Origin: Canna indica
Lineage: Eukaryota; Streptophyta; Magnoliopsida; Zingiberales; Cannaceae
Length of the DNA: 64,000 nt
Assembly: GCA_034359265.1 (NCBI GenBank)
Contig: CP136890.1
Coordinates: 81,121,501 to 81,185,500 of the forward strand
Direction: 5' to 3'
The notes under the pieces are model-generated. The model worked only from the letters and a program-made list of their open reading frames with translations, was not told the DNA's origin and did not search any database. Below are positions 36,060 through 46,610 of this stretch, piece after piece. Every line of letters starts with the position of its first letter. The first letter of the stretch is position 1. Position numbers and translations under genes: made by a program.

Positions 36060-37220
36060 ACTCATCATGATTCATGATCAGATCATAATCTCATGATATT
36101 AGTATCTCAGGAGCTTCATGATTCATGATTCATGATCAGATCATAATCTCATGAAATTATTAACTGCTTTTTAATTTCCCCTTGAAAAATCTTGCATCCT
36201 GATATATTAGAATATGTATCCTGATATTAGGATATTGTTATCAGTATCCTAATATCAGGATATCAGGATATTGAGAAACAAATAGTATCCTGAAACCAGT
36301 CTTTTGTTCCTTAGCTTCTCCAACATCTTGGAATCAAATATAGTCCAATCTAGTCAAATCTGGATTTATTCTTCAAAAGTCAGCAAGAATATAATTTTCA
36401 AGAATCTATTCAGGAACCAGAGAATGAATATACTATTCAGGATATAGTATCCTGAATATCAGGATACTGATATAGTATATTACCATTTTGGATATTGTAT
36501 AGTTATCACTTGCATGCATACTGTCAATAAAATGGACTAGAGATGCTCTTAGACCCTAAATTCACCTATTTAAAGACACTTTGTTTAAGCAAGACAATCT
36601 ACGTCCTATGACAATATCACTCAAAAAATGTGAGTAAAAGCTCTAGTGAGATAATTCAAGCTCAAACAGAAGTTATAAGCTTGATTTGATAAATAAGAGA
36701 CTGCACATCAGGCTTTAACCTCTCAAGTGTTCTTTGGTTAGCATTATTTGATTTGAATAAAGGCTTGCAATTATATGCCTTTTGATGTGTTTATAATTCA
36801 GAATTACATGATGACATCTGGATAACTTGAACAAATCATTTTCAGCTATAGGCAAAAGTATACTGATAGCATGAACAAATCTCTAGTCCATTTTGATGTA
36901 TCATGATATCAGGATACATATTGATATTGATGTTGCTATAGGCAAAAGGATACTGATATTGATGTATCCTCATATCAATCAGGATACTCATATCAGGATA
37001 CTGATGATATATCAGTATCCTGATATAAGGATACTAATATTACTGATATCAGTATCCTGATAGATATCAGGATACTGATATTGATGTATCCTGATATCAA
37101 GATACTCATATCATATCAGTATCCTGATATCTATCAGGATACATCAATATCAGTATCCTCCTGATATTACTGATACCTGATATCAGGTATCAGTATCCTA
37201 ATATCAAGATACATGTGCAT
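36060..37220. repeat. Palindromic TATCCTGATATCAGGATA array
   Basis: More than 25 copies, in both orientations, of TATCCTGATATC / GATATCAGGATA, dense at 36190-36480 and 36900-37215. Two copies of GATTCATGATCAGATCATAATCTCATGA lie at the left (about 36069 and 36127). Many units are perfect palindromes that would fold as hairpins. It lies between the two CACTA genes and has no coding frame. Confidence 0.85.
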
Positions 37221-38058
37221 CCTATATAAATCATTCCAATATTGGTGATTTCAATTTTCATGTTCTTTAAGATATTTGTTTGGTCTAATATGGTCATCAG
37301 GAATTCTTTTTTCAACTGTGACAATTGAAATGACTAGTCTTACCAATTATGCACTGATAATTTCTGAAATAGGTAGACTTACCGGCGACATCTTCTTGGA
37401 AGCTGATACATGTTGCCAGTGTTACCTACAATAATCAGGCAAATTCTAGGAGCTCTTGCCACCAATTTCAAAGATTGCTAAGTTGCCACCTTTCAGGCCC
37501 TTATCACAATCAATTTCATGTGTGAGGCTAATATGAGGATGATGCATGTAAGGCATCATTTTGTGCGTTTATTATTCTTCATCACTTAAAGATCTTTGAC
37601 TTAATTTAATTCATTATACATCTTATCACATCGTTGTTTCATAGATTAATTTGGCTATATTTATTTTTCTATCTTCATGCTTTTAAGTTAGTTTAAACTT
37701 TAGAGTAGAACATCTTTTCTTTTTTCTAATAAAATAATTTCTTATCGTGTTAGAATTTAGATACAAAAACCTTCTTGGCATAATGAGGTCCTTTCAGGGT
37801 TTGAACTTTGAACATGTGAAAGGACAAGAAGTACAACCTTAGATTTGCACTTTTGCAACACAAGTAAGATTTCTCATGAATGAAGAAACTCTAATTGCTG
37901 TCCACTGATCAAGTGAGTATATATACATAATTGAGTATGTTGTTTTTTACTTATTGCTTTCGGAATTTGGATGATCATTTTACAAGTGTTTGTTATTGCA
38001 TTGGTGCATTGAAATTTCATTTCTTAATAGTATAAGTTCCATTCTAGATCATAATAAA
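37221..38058. other. CACTA inter-gene spacer
   Basis: AT-rich sequence between the palindromic array and the second CACTA end. No domain recognised. Confidence 0.4.
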
Positions 38059-38300
38059 CACTACAAGGAAAATGAGTATTAGTGACGGAAATTTTGTGAC
38101 GGCTAAAATTCGTTACAAACTGTGACAGATTTGTGACGGATTTGTCATGACGTGAAATTAACTTTCTTTTTTTCAAAACAATGACAGATTTGTGACAGAA
38201 AATCCGACACAATACGATTCCATCACAAATCAGTCATAGAATTTTTGATCAATTTGGCCTAGAATTTATCACAAATCAGTCTTTTGGCTACTTAAACTGA
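38059..38300 (+). mobile_element. End fragment of a second CACTA family
   Basis: It begins CACTACAAGGAAAATGAG, a typical CACTA tip, followed by repeated TGTGACGGATTTGTGACGG-like words and their complements (TCACAAATCAGTC). No right end was seen. Probably a truncated non-autonomous copy nested between the two genes of the large CACTA. Confidence 0.55.
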
Positions 38301-39692
38301 AAAATTAAAATTTTTTCTAAGATTTATGCAGTGAGATGATACAAGGAAGTGATATGAACTTTCCACTACAAGCAAAGTCAAGCAAAGAGTTAGCGACCAA
38401 ACATTACAAAATTAAATGTGAAAAGATTGAACATAATAAGAAATTAAATTCAAAGAGTAAGCCTGGAAACAAACATAGTGTGCTGAAAAGGTATGCTTCA
38501 GAGGCCAATAAGAAGAATATCAATGTGCAAGAGAGAGGAAAAACACTCTATGAAAAGCCAAAGGGTGCAGTCCCCACTCAACCTAGTGTTTCTACTATGA
38601 GACAGGCTATTTCCAATGATATTCAAAATAGAGGAAAAAAACTAATTAATGCAGCCATCACTAAACCCACATCGTCTACTCAAAAGCAAGTTCCTTCCAA
38701 TTCTAATACAAGATTTTCTCAAGTGCAACAACAACAAAGACCAACCATTCAAGATCAAAGATCTACCCAAGTGCAGCAGCAAAAAAGGTCAATCATTCAA
38801 GATCAACAAAGAGAAGTTAACCATGAGCAAGGAGATGGGTATGCAACAAAGAAGACAAAGACTGCACCTTTATGTCCATCAATGTCAGTGGTTGAATATC
38901 GTGAGAAGATGGGTATGCAAGTGCTAGAAGAAGATCAACTAGAAGAGGAATGTAGAGACATGGACCAAGTTGAGGAAGAACACAATATACTTGATGAGCA
39001 GGAAGAGGAAGCAAATGTTGAGGAAGAGCACAATATACCCGATGAGCCGGAACACGATACATCTGAAGGTATATTATGTCATTATATGGAATTCTATAAT
39101 TAGCTTATGTTTAAATCATTATTTATTATGTCAATTAGGAATACCAAAAAAGAAAGCAAGAGGGAAGACAATGTGCTACAAAATTCATGGAAGATCGCTA
39201 GAGGAGCGACAAGAAATAATTTTCAATAGTGAAGCACAACCAGTTGGGCCCAATGAGAAAACTATTTCAGACTTGAGTCAATTTTTAGGAACTGTGTCCC
39301 TTAATTTACACCAATTGGAAGACCGTACCCAAGGTTATTATCGCGACCAAAAAAATTTCGCGGTAGCGAACCTTGATACCGATATATCATTTCGCGACCG
39401 ATATATCGTCCGCGTCGCGATATATCGACAATATAATATATATTATAAATATATATTATAAAAAAAATATATAAATAATAATAGCATTGAAAGTCATCAC
39501 TTTGACATTGCACATAGCAAAGTAATAAACATAACTCTTATGAACCATAAAATATACAAAAATCACCCACATAGCAAAGTAGCAAAGTAGCAAAGTAGCA
39601 AACATAGAATATACAAAAATTCAATTCACATAGCATGAACAATAAACATCAAGTAGCTAAAGTCATCACAATCACCAAATCTCCAATAGTCC

Positions 39693-42288
39693 AATCTAAA
39701 AAAGATTATCAAAATCATCTTCAATGTCTTCATTAGGGGTATTATCCATTGGAGGAGGAGTTGGTTTGAGCCCGAAATCATCTTCAATGTCTTCATCATC
39801 ATTTGGAAATATCTCTTCTTCTCCTTCATCACTTGAATTTTCATCCATCAATCTTGAAGTAGAAGTAGAAGTAGAACCACGATGACGTCGATTATAAGTG
39901 ACAAGCTCATTAACTCCACGCCTCCTTGGAAAATTACGACCCTCAAGGGCATTTGAAGCACCAATGGCTTCATCAACAAGCTCAAAAGGAATTCTATCAT
40001 CCTCTTCATCATCATTGTTGAACCACGCATTTGTCCCCCAATCAAAATCGTCAAGTACTAGTGGATCATAGTTTTTGCCACATTCACGAACTTTTTGAAA
40101 TCTCGTGGCAATCTTTCGATTGTATTGGACATACACCAAATCATTCAATCTTTGGTGCAACAATCTATTTCTTTTCTTGGTGTGAACCTATACAAAAGAA
40201 AAGTAATTAAATAAAAATAATAAGTAATAACTAACAAGAAAGTACTAAAAAAGCATAAAATACTTAATTACTTACAAACTCAAAAGTGCTCCAATTTCGT
40301 TCACACCCAGAGGACGAACAACAAAGACTAACAATGCGCTTTGCAAACTTTGAAAACTCGGGAGTACGTCCACCGAAGGATTTCCACCATTCAACTAACA
40401 TTAAAATTCAAAAAATATGTAAAGACAATAAATATTAATAAATAAAATAATACACAATATACTTACGAGGAATCCTATTTGAGCGCTCTCTAATCACCAT
40501 CTCTCTTGCAAAAGGTCCTCGATCTTCATCATACATATCAGCATCTAGAAGTATCTTGGATCGCATTGTATCATCCAACACTAATTTCTCAAGAACATCA
40601 TTGAAGTCTTCACGTAGTTTCCCCGAGTACACGACATCATTTTTCTTGATGTCAAAATACTTGCCCGGATTGAGAAATAGAGCCGCACCATATAATGGTG
40701 TCTCCATTTGACGCTCCCATCGACTTTCAATGATATCAATGATTTTCTTGCACAAAGTGGATTTGTGGGCCAAGACTTGTTTGATCCTCCTCTTAGCTTC
40801 ACCCATTGCCGCGGCTAATTCCGTCATAGCGGGTTTTTCATCACCATCCGTTATCCTCAAAACCACAAGTAGAGGCTGTGATGCTCTAATGCAATCTTCA
40901 ACTGCCTCCCAAAATTTAACCGCATGGATTAAGTCATAAATTTTCTTTCCCGCTTCGGTCTTGCACAATTTTGAATCAAACCAATCTCCACTTACAAACA
41001 ACCGCTGCAACTCTTGTTTAAATTTCCTCAAACATGACAATGTTAGAAATGCAGTCGCAAATCTAGTAGCCCCGGGTCTAACAAGATCATGTCCGTTAGT
41101 GTGCTCCCTCATCGCATCAAGAAGGCGACCATGTCTATAGATGAATGTGGTCAATGATCTTGCTCTTGCGATTGTAGGCTTGAATTCTTTCATTTTTCCC
41201 ACATCTTCCAACATAAGGTCCAAGCAATGTGCGGCACAAGGGGTCCAAAACAGTGTAGGCAACCTTTGCTCCAACAATCTCCCCGCTGCCTTATAGTTGG
41301 CGCCATTATCTGTGATAACTTGAACAACATTACTTGGGTCAATTTCTTCAATCTTGGTCTCAAGTAAGTCAGCCAACATCTGAGCATCATGACACTGACT
41401 TGAAGCATCAACAAAGCTAAGAAAAATAGTCCCTTGCGGACTATTTACAAGAAAATTTATCAATTGTCTCCCTCTTCTGTCTGTCCACCCATCTGACATA
41501 AGAGTACACCCATCTCTTTCCCAAACCTCTTCATGTTAGTGCTTTAAATCTTCTGTTTGTTCTTTTGCCTTTTTCAATAAAGGAACCCGCAACTCATGAT
41601 ATGTGGGTGGTTTGTAGCCCGATCCAATTTATGCTATGCCTTCAACCATCAACTCATAGCTTCTTGAGTTTGCCGTATTGAAAGGAATGACATTCTCATA
41701 GAAGAAGTTGGCTACATACATGTTAACTTTTTCAACAGCCTCTTTTGTCTTCAAAGACCTTTCAATGGTCTGTTGGCTAGGACCTTTGGAGTGTCTTTCA
41801 TCCACAATTTCTTCTGGAGTTCTCTGTAGTAATCCACCAATCTTGGTTTGTGATGTGGATTGTGAGTGTGACACTTGTGGCATTGCTGCAAACTGAATAG
41901 CAGCCTCTTTTTTCTTCTTCTTGTAAATTGTTCCCGAGCTTGATACGGAGTTGGAAGCTGTAGATAGGTCTACTGGTGCCACTGCTTCTTGTTCATCATC
42001 CAAACTGAATGGTGTCTTCCTCTTAGCTGCAAGGGCATCATGCATTTCTCTCATTATCAGCGTTGTGGTTTTATCACATTTTTTCACATCTCTATAACCA
42101 CCCGCCAAATGTTGTTTAAGTCTTGTGATTCCCCCATTCAATTGGTTGCCACAAAGTGAACATGCAATCAATTGTCTTTTGTTTAAATCCGGCCAATATC
42201 CATATCTCCAACCAATATCTTTCGAGTTCGGTTTCCGTTTAGGATCTTTAGAAGGATCATAAGGCGTTTCACCGGAATTTCCTTCCAT
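39693..42288 (-). pseudogene. hAT-2 transposase, degenerate
   Basis: From the ATG at 42288: MEGNSGETPYDPSKDPKRKP, a BED finger (CSLCGNQLNGGITRLKQH), then a frame ending at 41629. Two stops lie between 41629 and 41500. The DUF659 core resumes with CTLMSDGWTDRRGRQLINFL, VQVITDNGANYKAAG and LFWTPCAAHCLDLMLEDVG. Introns appear at about 40385-40460 and 40190-40275. The C-terminal dimerisation region starts near 40385 (WWKSFGG on the minus strand) and ends with an acidic tail at 39696. The same domain order as hAT-1, but clearly a different subfamily by sequence. Confidence 0.8.
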
Positions 42289-42419
42289 AATTTACTGCAC
42301 AATATAAACAATGTTGCACACAAATACACAATACAAAATGAACACAGGCACACAACTAAACAAGGACAATGCAAATATACTATCAAATTCCATACAATGC
42401 AAATACACAATACAATGTT

Positions 42420-42805
42420 GCCTGTTCTGGAATCAAGAACAGCCTTAAGGCTGTTCTGGAATTTGATTCCAGAACAGCCTTGAATCAAGAACAGCTTAAG
42501 GCTGTTCTGGAATCAAGAACAGGCAATTCCAGAACAGCCTTGCCTGTTCTGGAATCAAGAACAGGCAATTCCAGAACAGCCTTGCCTGTTCTGGAATCAA
42601 GAACAGCCTTAAGCTGTTCTTGAATCAAGAACAGCTTAAGGCTGTTCTGGAATCAAGAACAGGCAATTCCAGAACAGCCTTGCCTGTTCTGGAATCAAGA
42701 ACAGCCTTAAGGCTGTTCTGGAATCAAATTCCAGAACAGCCTTAAGCTGTTCTTGATTCCAGAACAGCTTGTTCTTGATTCCAGAACAGCTTAGCTGTTC
42801 TGGTT
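42420..42805. repeat. CTGTTCTGGAATC / GATTCCAGAACAG minisatellite
   Basis: About 20 copies of a 20-25 bp unit around CTGTTCTGGAATCAAGAACAG, direct and inverted, with CCTTAAGG linkers. Each unit is nearly self-complementary. It sits just upstream of the hAT-2 transposase start. Open frames across it are repeat artefacts. Confidence 0.85.
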
Positions 42806-43109
42806 TGCAGCAGCTATGTCGGAAAAAAAAAAAATGGCGGAAAATGGAAATGCAGACATGCCGAGCCGTGGAGAGAAGATCGCCGGAACATACCTGACCG
42901 GAAAATAGAAAAGTTTCGCCGGAGAAGTGAGGCGCCGACGGGATGCGAGGAAGCTTCCGAGAGAGTCGCCGACGGGATGCGAGAGAGGAAGAAGAGTGAA
43001 GAAGAATAGAAGATACAGGCGTCGGAGGGTTTAAGTTAGGTTTTTTTTTTTTAAAAATCAATAATTTAGATATCCTTATCACTAAGTTGGATGAAAAAAT
43101 CGCAAAAAA

Positions 43110-43196
43110 AACCCCTGGCCCAGCGGTGGAACCTTTCCGGTCCACCGCGCGGGCCAGGGTTCGAATCCCAGGCTTTTTTTTTTTTTCTTTTCTTGT
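43110..43196 (+). mobile_element. tRNA-derived SINE
   Basis: Box A TGGCCCAGCGG (about 43117) and box B GGTTCGAATCC (about 43158), about 30 bp apart, form an internal RNA polymerase III promoter. The sequence is preceded by an A run and followed by a long T-rich tail. No tRNA cloverleaf with a paired acceptor stem can be drawn, so this is a short SINE rather than a tRNA gene. It lies within hAT-2. Confidence 0.65.
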
Positions 43197-43357
43197 ACCG
43201 CGCATCTCGTCGGGATCTCGTCCAAGATTGGACGAGATCCCGACGAGATACGCGATATCTCGGGATCTCCTGTATCGTCCAGACGATACAGAAGATTCCA
43301 CCGAGACAACGATATCTCGTCGCTATCTCGACGAGATAGCGACGAGATGATAACAGT
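43197..43357. repeat. hAT-2 right subterminal palindromes
   Basis: Successive hairpin-prone blocks: GATCTCGTCCAA/TTGGACGAGATC, TATCGTCCAGACGATA, and CGTCGCTATCTCGACGAGATAGCGACG. Confidence 0.7.
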
Positions 43358-44979
43358 GACCGTACCAAACAAGGATGACATATGAAAATATATCAATGTA
43401 TGATAGTTTTTTATATTGTTCATTTACATTTGAATGCCAATATTAATGCTTGTTTTGCTTCACTTTGTAGAAAAAATTTATCCTTCCAGAAATAGGAAAA
43501 GAGGCTGTATTCAAAATTATGGATGAAGCTTGGAGGAAACACAAATCAAAAATCAAGAAGGAACATTTTGACAATTACACAACAAACAACGAGAGGATAA
43601 AAAATCGTCCTACAGACATTCCTCTCGAACACTTCAAGCAAATGATTGATTATTAGAGCTATGAACCCATCCAAGTAAGTAGCTTTGATTATAATACTAT
43701 ATTGTTTGCTACGGTTATGGTGTTAGGGTTTCAAATAAAATTGTAGTATAAACAAGCTGTTTTTTTTATATGGTTATGCATTGTTACTTCTAAATTTTTT
43801 CTGGTTGCATATATTTAGTCTCTTTGTTATTGATGTAGGATATGTGCCAACAAAATAGATTTAATAGATCACAACAAAAATAGATGCATCAGATGGGTAA
43901 TAAAAGATTTTTTGAAATAAAAGATAAATTGGTAATATTTTTTTGCATAAACATATTCATATTTTGAATTTTAAAGTAATGTCGATATTATGTTTTAACT
44001 CATTCTTGTGATTATATAAAGCATGCTCAGAAGAATGAAGAGCCCAGTTAAGTTGAGATGTTTGTTGAAACTCGGACTAAGGACATGAAAGCCTTAGATG
44101 ATGAAATCGAAGAGGCAATTGTGAGTTTTTCTTCTAGCTATTGTTTTACTTAATTATCTATTATTATCACTAACATTATTAAATGTACATTTTAGGAAAA
44201 GCTTAAAATCATGGTTGAGCATGATGGGAAACTTGATGTTGAGGCCTTTCAATCGATGTTTGGGAAAGAGAAGTCAGCGAGGGTGCGTTGCTATGGAGGA
44301 ACAATTACATCTACAATCTTAAAAAAAATGAAGAAATGACAGCAATGCAGGAAAAATATGATCATGAGGTGAAGTCTTTGAAGGAGCAACATGCAAAAAT
44401 GGAAGAGGGACAAGCAATAATGATAGAGAAACAGAACCAGATGCAACACCAAATGCAAGGAATGCAATATCTTTTGAAGACATTTATTGCACAGGTGAAC
44501 CCAAATTTGGACATAGAGGCTATAACAACTTTGTTGGCACCACCAACTACTCCAAGGGATGCCAATAAAATCTTTGGTTCTTCCACTTCCACACATCATC
44601 CTCAAAATCAGGTAATTTTAGTTTAATATATGATTATGAAGTCTTTTGATTGTTTTTAATTATTAATTGATTTGTATAGGAAAATGATGAATTGGGAGGA
44701 GATGAAAGATGAATTTCACGGAGGAGATAATCATCAAGAGGGCTTGGCTAATTTGGAAGGGGAATGCTAGGTTTGATAAATTAATTTCACATGTTATTTG
44801 TGAACTTTATTAGACTTGATAGTCGTAGTACTTTAATTGTGAATATTATTATTTTGAGTCAACAACTAAATATGTTTTACATTTATCAATGAAATTTATG
44901 TTTTGGAATCTACGTTTATGAATGGAATTTATATTTAAATGTTTGTGAAATTTTATGGATGTCTATTATAGGAATATTG

Positions 44980-45545
44980 CCTTACTGTTCCCATAAGCAA
45001 ACTATAGGAACAGTTTGAAAATTATTCCTATAGTCTATAGGAACAGTTATCAAACCGTTCCTATGGTTTCGGCCTATAGGAACAGTTCACAAACCGTCCC
45101 TATATGTTTGGCCTATAGGAACAGTTCGGTAACCGTTCCTATAAGCTTTGCCTAAGGAACCGTTCCTATAAGCTTTTCCTAAGGAACCATTCCTATAAGC
45201 TTTTCCTAAGGAACCGTTCCTGTAAGTTTATAGGGACAGTTTTTAAACCGTCCCTATAAGCGTGGCCTACAGGAACACTTTTCGCAACCGTTTCTGTAGG
45301 TTTATAGGAACAGTTTTTCAACCGTTCCTATAAGCGTGACCTATAAGAACACTTTTCGCAACCGTTCCCATAAGCTTCGCCTATGGGAATGGTTTTTTTG
45401 GCAGCGTGGCCATAGGTAAGAAAACTGTTCCTATAGCCTAGCAGAACGGTTGATTTGAGTACACATGGGGAAACCATTTCCATAGGTCTATGGGAACGGT
45501 TTTGTATATTTTGGGAACGATTTTCAGCTGTTCCTATAGGTTAAA
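44980..45545. repeat. CACTA right subterminal repeats
   Basis: About 20 copies of GGAACGGTT / AACCGTTCCTATAG at 20-40 bp spacing in both orientations, matching the left array at 31255-31560. Inferred transposase-partner binding region. Confidence 0.8.
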
Positions 45546-46610
45546 AATATTGTAGTGTGATTGGTAAATTGCTTGTACCAAATGTACTAGATTGGTAGAT
45601 CGAAGTATAACTGACAGTACAATGCCAACAACTAGTTTCAGTTGTTGAGGTTTTGTTTATAGTTTCCCAACGACTATTTTACTCATTGGGGTTGTTTTTT
45701 CCGGTCTTTTAAGCCTATAATCACCTCACACCTTTATTACTCCATCCATCCATTTGCACCTTCAAACTCTCATTCTTACTTTCTTAATCTTTCATTTTCT
45801 TTCTCAAATTCTATCAAAATGCCCCTGAAGAGTCCAAATGATCAACACTTGGCAACGCATACATTGAAATTTCCAATATGGGCTTTGGATATCTATGGCA
45901 TCAACCTATACTTTATTATGTATGTTTTTAATCATTTTAATAGAATAATATGTGAAAAACATTATTTGGAGTATAAAATTATTAAGCAAAAAGAAAGCAT
46001 ATACGAGTAGGGTTCAATTTGTACTAGAGTTTACCAAGTATCAATACAGTACAGTGCCAATACATTCCGGTAGTGGTAAAACACCGAGATTAGTATTGGT
46101 ACGAGATTTTAAAACTTGCTTTTGGGGTTAAGCGCTTGCATGGGTCAAGGCAAGAGGCACTCACTAATGTTTTACCTATTTTGTATTTGTATTTATTTAT
46201 TTACTTCAATTGTAAGTTGTTTTTTATTGATAAACAATAAAGATAATTATTTCATATATTACTATTTATAAAAAAAATTCAATAATCGTAAGAATCCTAT
46301 GATGAGTTTTAGATTTAGAATATTTTATTAGGTTCAATAGGATCTTGAGTACCATGATATGCAAGAAAGATAGCGTTGTTATAACTTATACATAATGAAC
46401 TTAAGTTAAACATTGTAAAATTTGCTTCAAAATAATTAAAATACATTTCTTATTCATATATATTATATATTAAAGTAACATTATATAAATATATATTAAA
46501 CTAATATTTAAGATGTTGTAGCCTAACTTCAATTAGGCGAGGGTTTTTTTGTGCCTAGTGCTTTAGGCGATTTTTAAGGTGGATGATGCCTTTTGTCGTT
46601 GACAACCCTG

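Larger units (their letters stand above)
39329..43357 (-). mobile_element. hAT-2: 4.0-kb hAT nested in the CACTA
   Basis: A perfect 8-bp duplication GACCGTAC (39321-39328, 43358-43365) bounds it. The tips CCAAGGTTATTATCGCG and (reverse complement) ACTGTTATCATCTCG are a diverged TIR. Subterminal regions hold CGATATATCG and CGACGAGATAGCGACGAGAT palindromes. It carries a degenerate hAT transposase on the minus strand, a 42420-42800 minisatellite and a SINE. Confidence 0.85.
38336..44712 (+). pseudogene. CACTA Transposase_24-type protein, split by hAT-2
   Basis: The first exon (38336-39068) encodes a Gln/Lys-rich N-terminus with ROUGHLY repeated QVQQQQRP / QVQQQKRS stretches and two EEEHNI(L/P)DE acidic repeats. 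After an intron ending ATTAG, 39139 onward encodes GRSLEERQEIIFNSEAQPVG and TISDLSQFLGT, cut at 39328 by hAT-2. Past hAT-2, 43472-43672 encodes FILPEIGKEAVFKIMDEAWR (Transposase_24) with a stop at SDY-like MIDY*. Later exons hold EMFVETRTKDMKALDDEIEE, EAFQSMFGKEKSARVRCYGG and a coiled coil rich in Met/Gln (44330-44480), ending at 44712. In En/Spm relatives this protein is the DNA-binding partner of TNP2. It is disrupted. Confidence 0.8.
31228..45557 (+). mobile_element. 14.3-kb CACTA (En/Spm-type) transposon
   Basis: It starts CACTACTACATTTTGG and ends AATATTGTAGTG, with a 3-bp duplication TGA on each side (31225-31227, 45558-45560), the hallmark of CACTA elements. Both subterminal regions carry many copies of GGAACGGTTT / AAACCGTTCC in both orientations. 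It encodes the two usual proteins on the + strand: a TNP2-type transposase (32811-35775) and a Transposase_24-type protein (38336-44712). Both are broken. It is enlarged by a palindromic array (36060-37220), a second CACTA end (from 38059) and hAT-2 (39329-43357). Confidence 0.9.
31114..46118 (+). mobile_element. hAT-3: remnant related to hAT-1, split by the CACTA
   Basis: The pieces 31114-31227 and 45561-46118 (672 bp together) flank the CACTA. The right tip GATTTTAAAACTTG is the complement of CAAGTTTTAAAATC, close to the hAT-1 tip; the left tip is CATGGTCGTAAATATCG. Possible duplication CTTTTAGC / CTTTTGGG (two mismatches). At 45819 a small frame starts MPLKSPNDQHLATHTLKFPIW, echoing the BED-side start of hAT-1 transposase (MAPKSQADPAWQHGT). 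The rest of the transposase is gone. Confidence 0.5.
31038..46610. mobile_element. Outer inverted-repeat element (GCGCTT/TAGGCG type) split by later insertions
   Basis: Left piece TAGTGTTGTGAAGGCGCTTACCTAG (31038 onward); right piece ends GTTGACAACCCTG at 46610, preceded by TAGGCGATTTTTAAGG. The tips pair as AG(T/G)GTTGT(G/C)AA and are rich in 'aggcgctt' words on both sides. No duplication was found, so boundaries are tentative. It surrounds hAT-3. Confidence 0.4.

Noticed and set aside
36060..37220. CRISPR-like array
   Set aside because: Units are contiguous palindromes in both orientations without unique spacers of fixed length, in a plant transposon.
43117..43170. tRNA gene
   Set aside because: Boxes A and B are present, but no cloverleaf with a paired acceptor stem can be formed; the T-rich tail and position fit a SINE.
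42636..43423. Long minus-strand frames at 42.6-43.4 kb
   Set aside because: They run through a minisatellite, a SINE and palindromic hAT-2 ends; no protein domain.
45819..46010. 63-codon frame starting MPLKSPNDQ as a gene
   Set aside because: Only its start resembles hAT-1 transposase; the rest is unrelated and AT-rich. Treated as part of the hAT-3 remnant.
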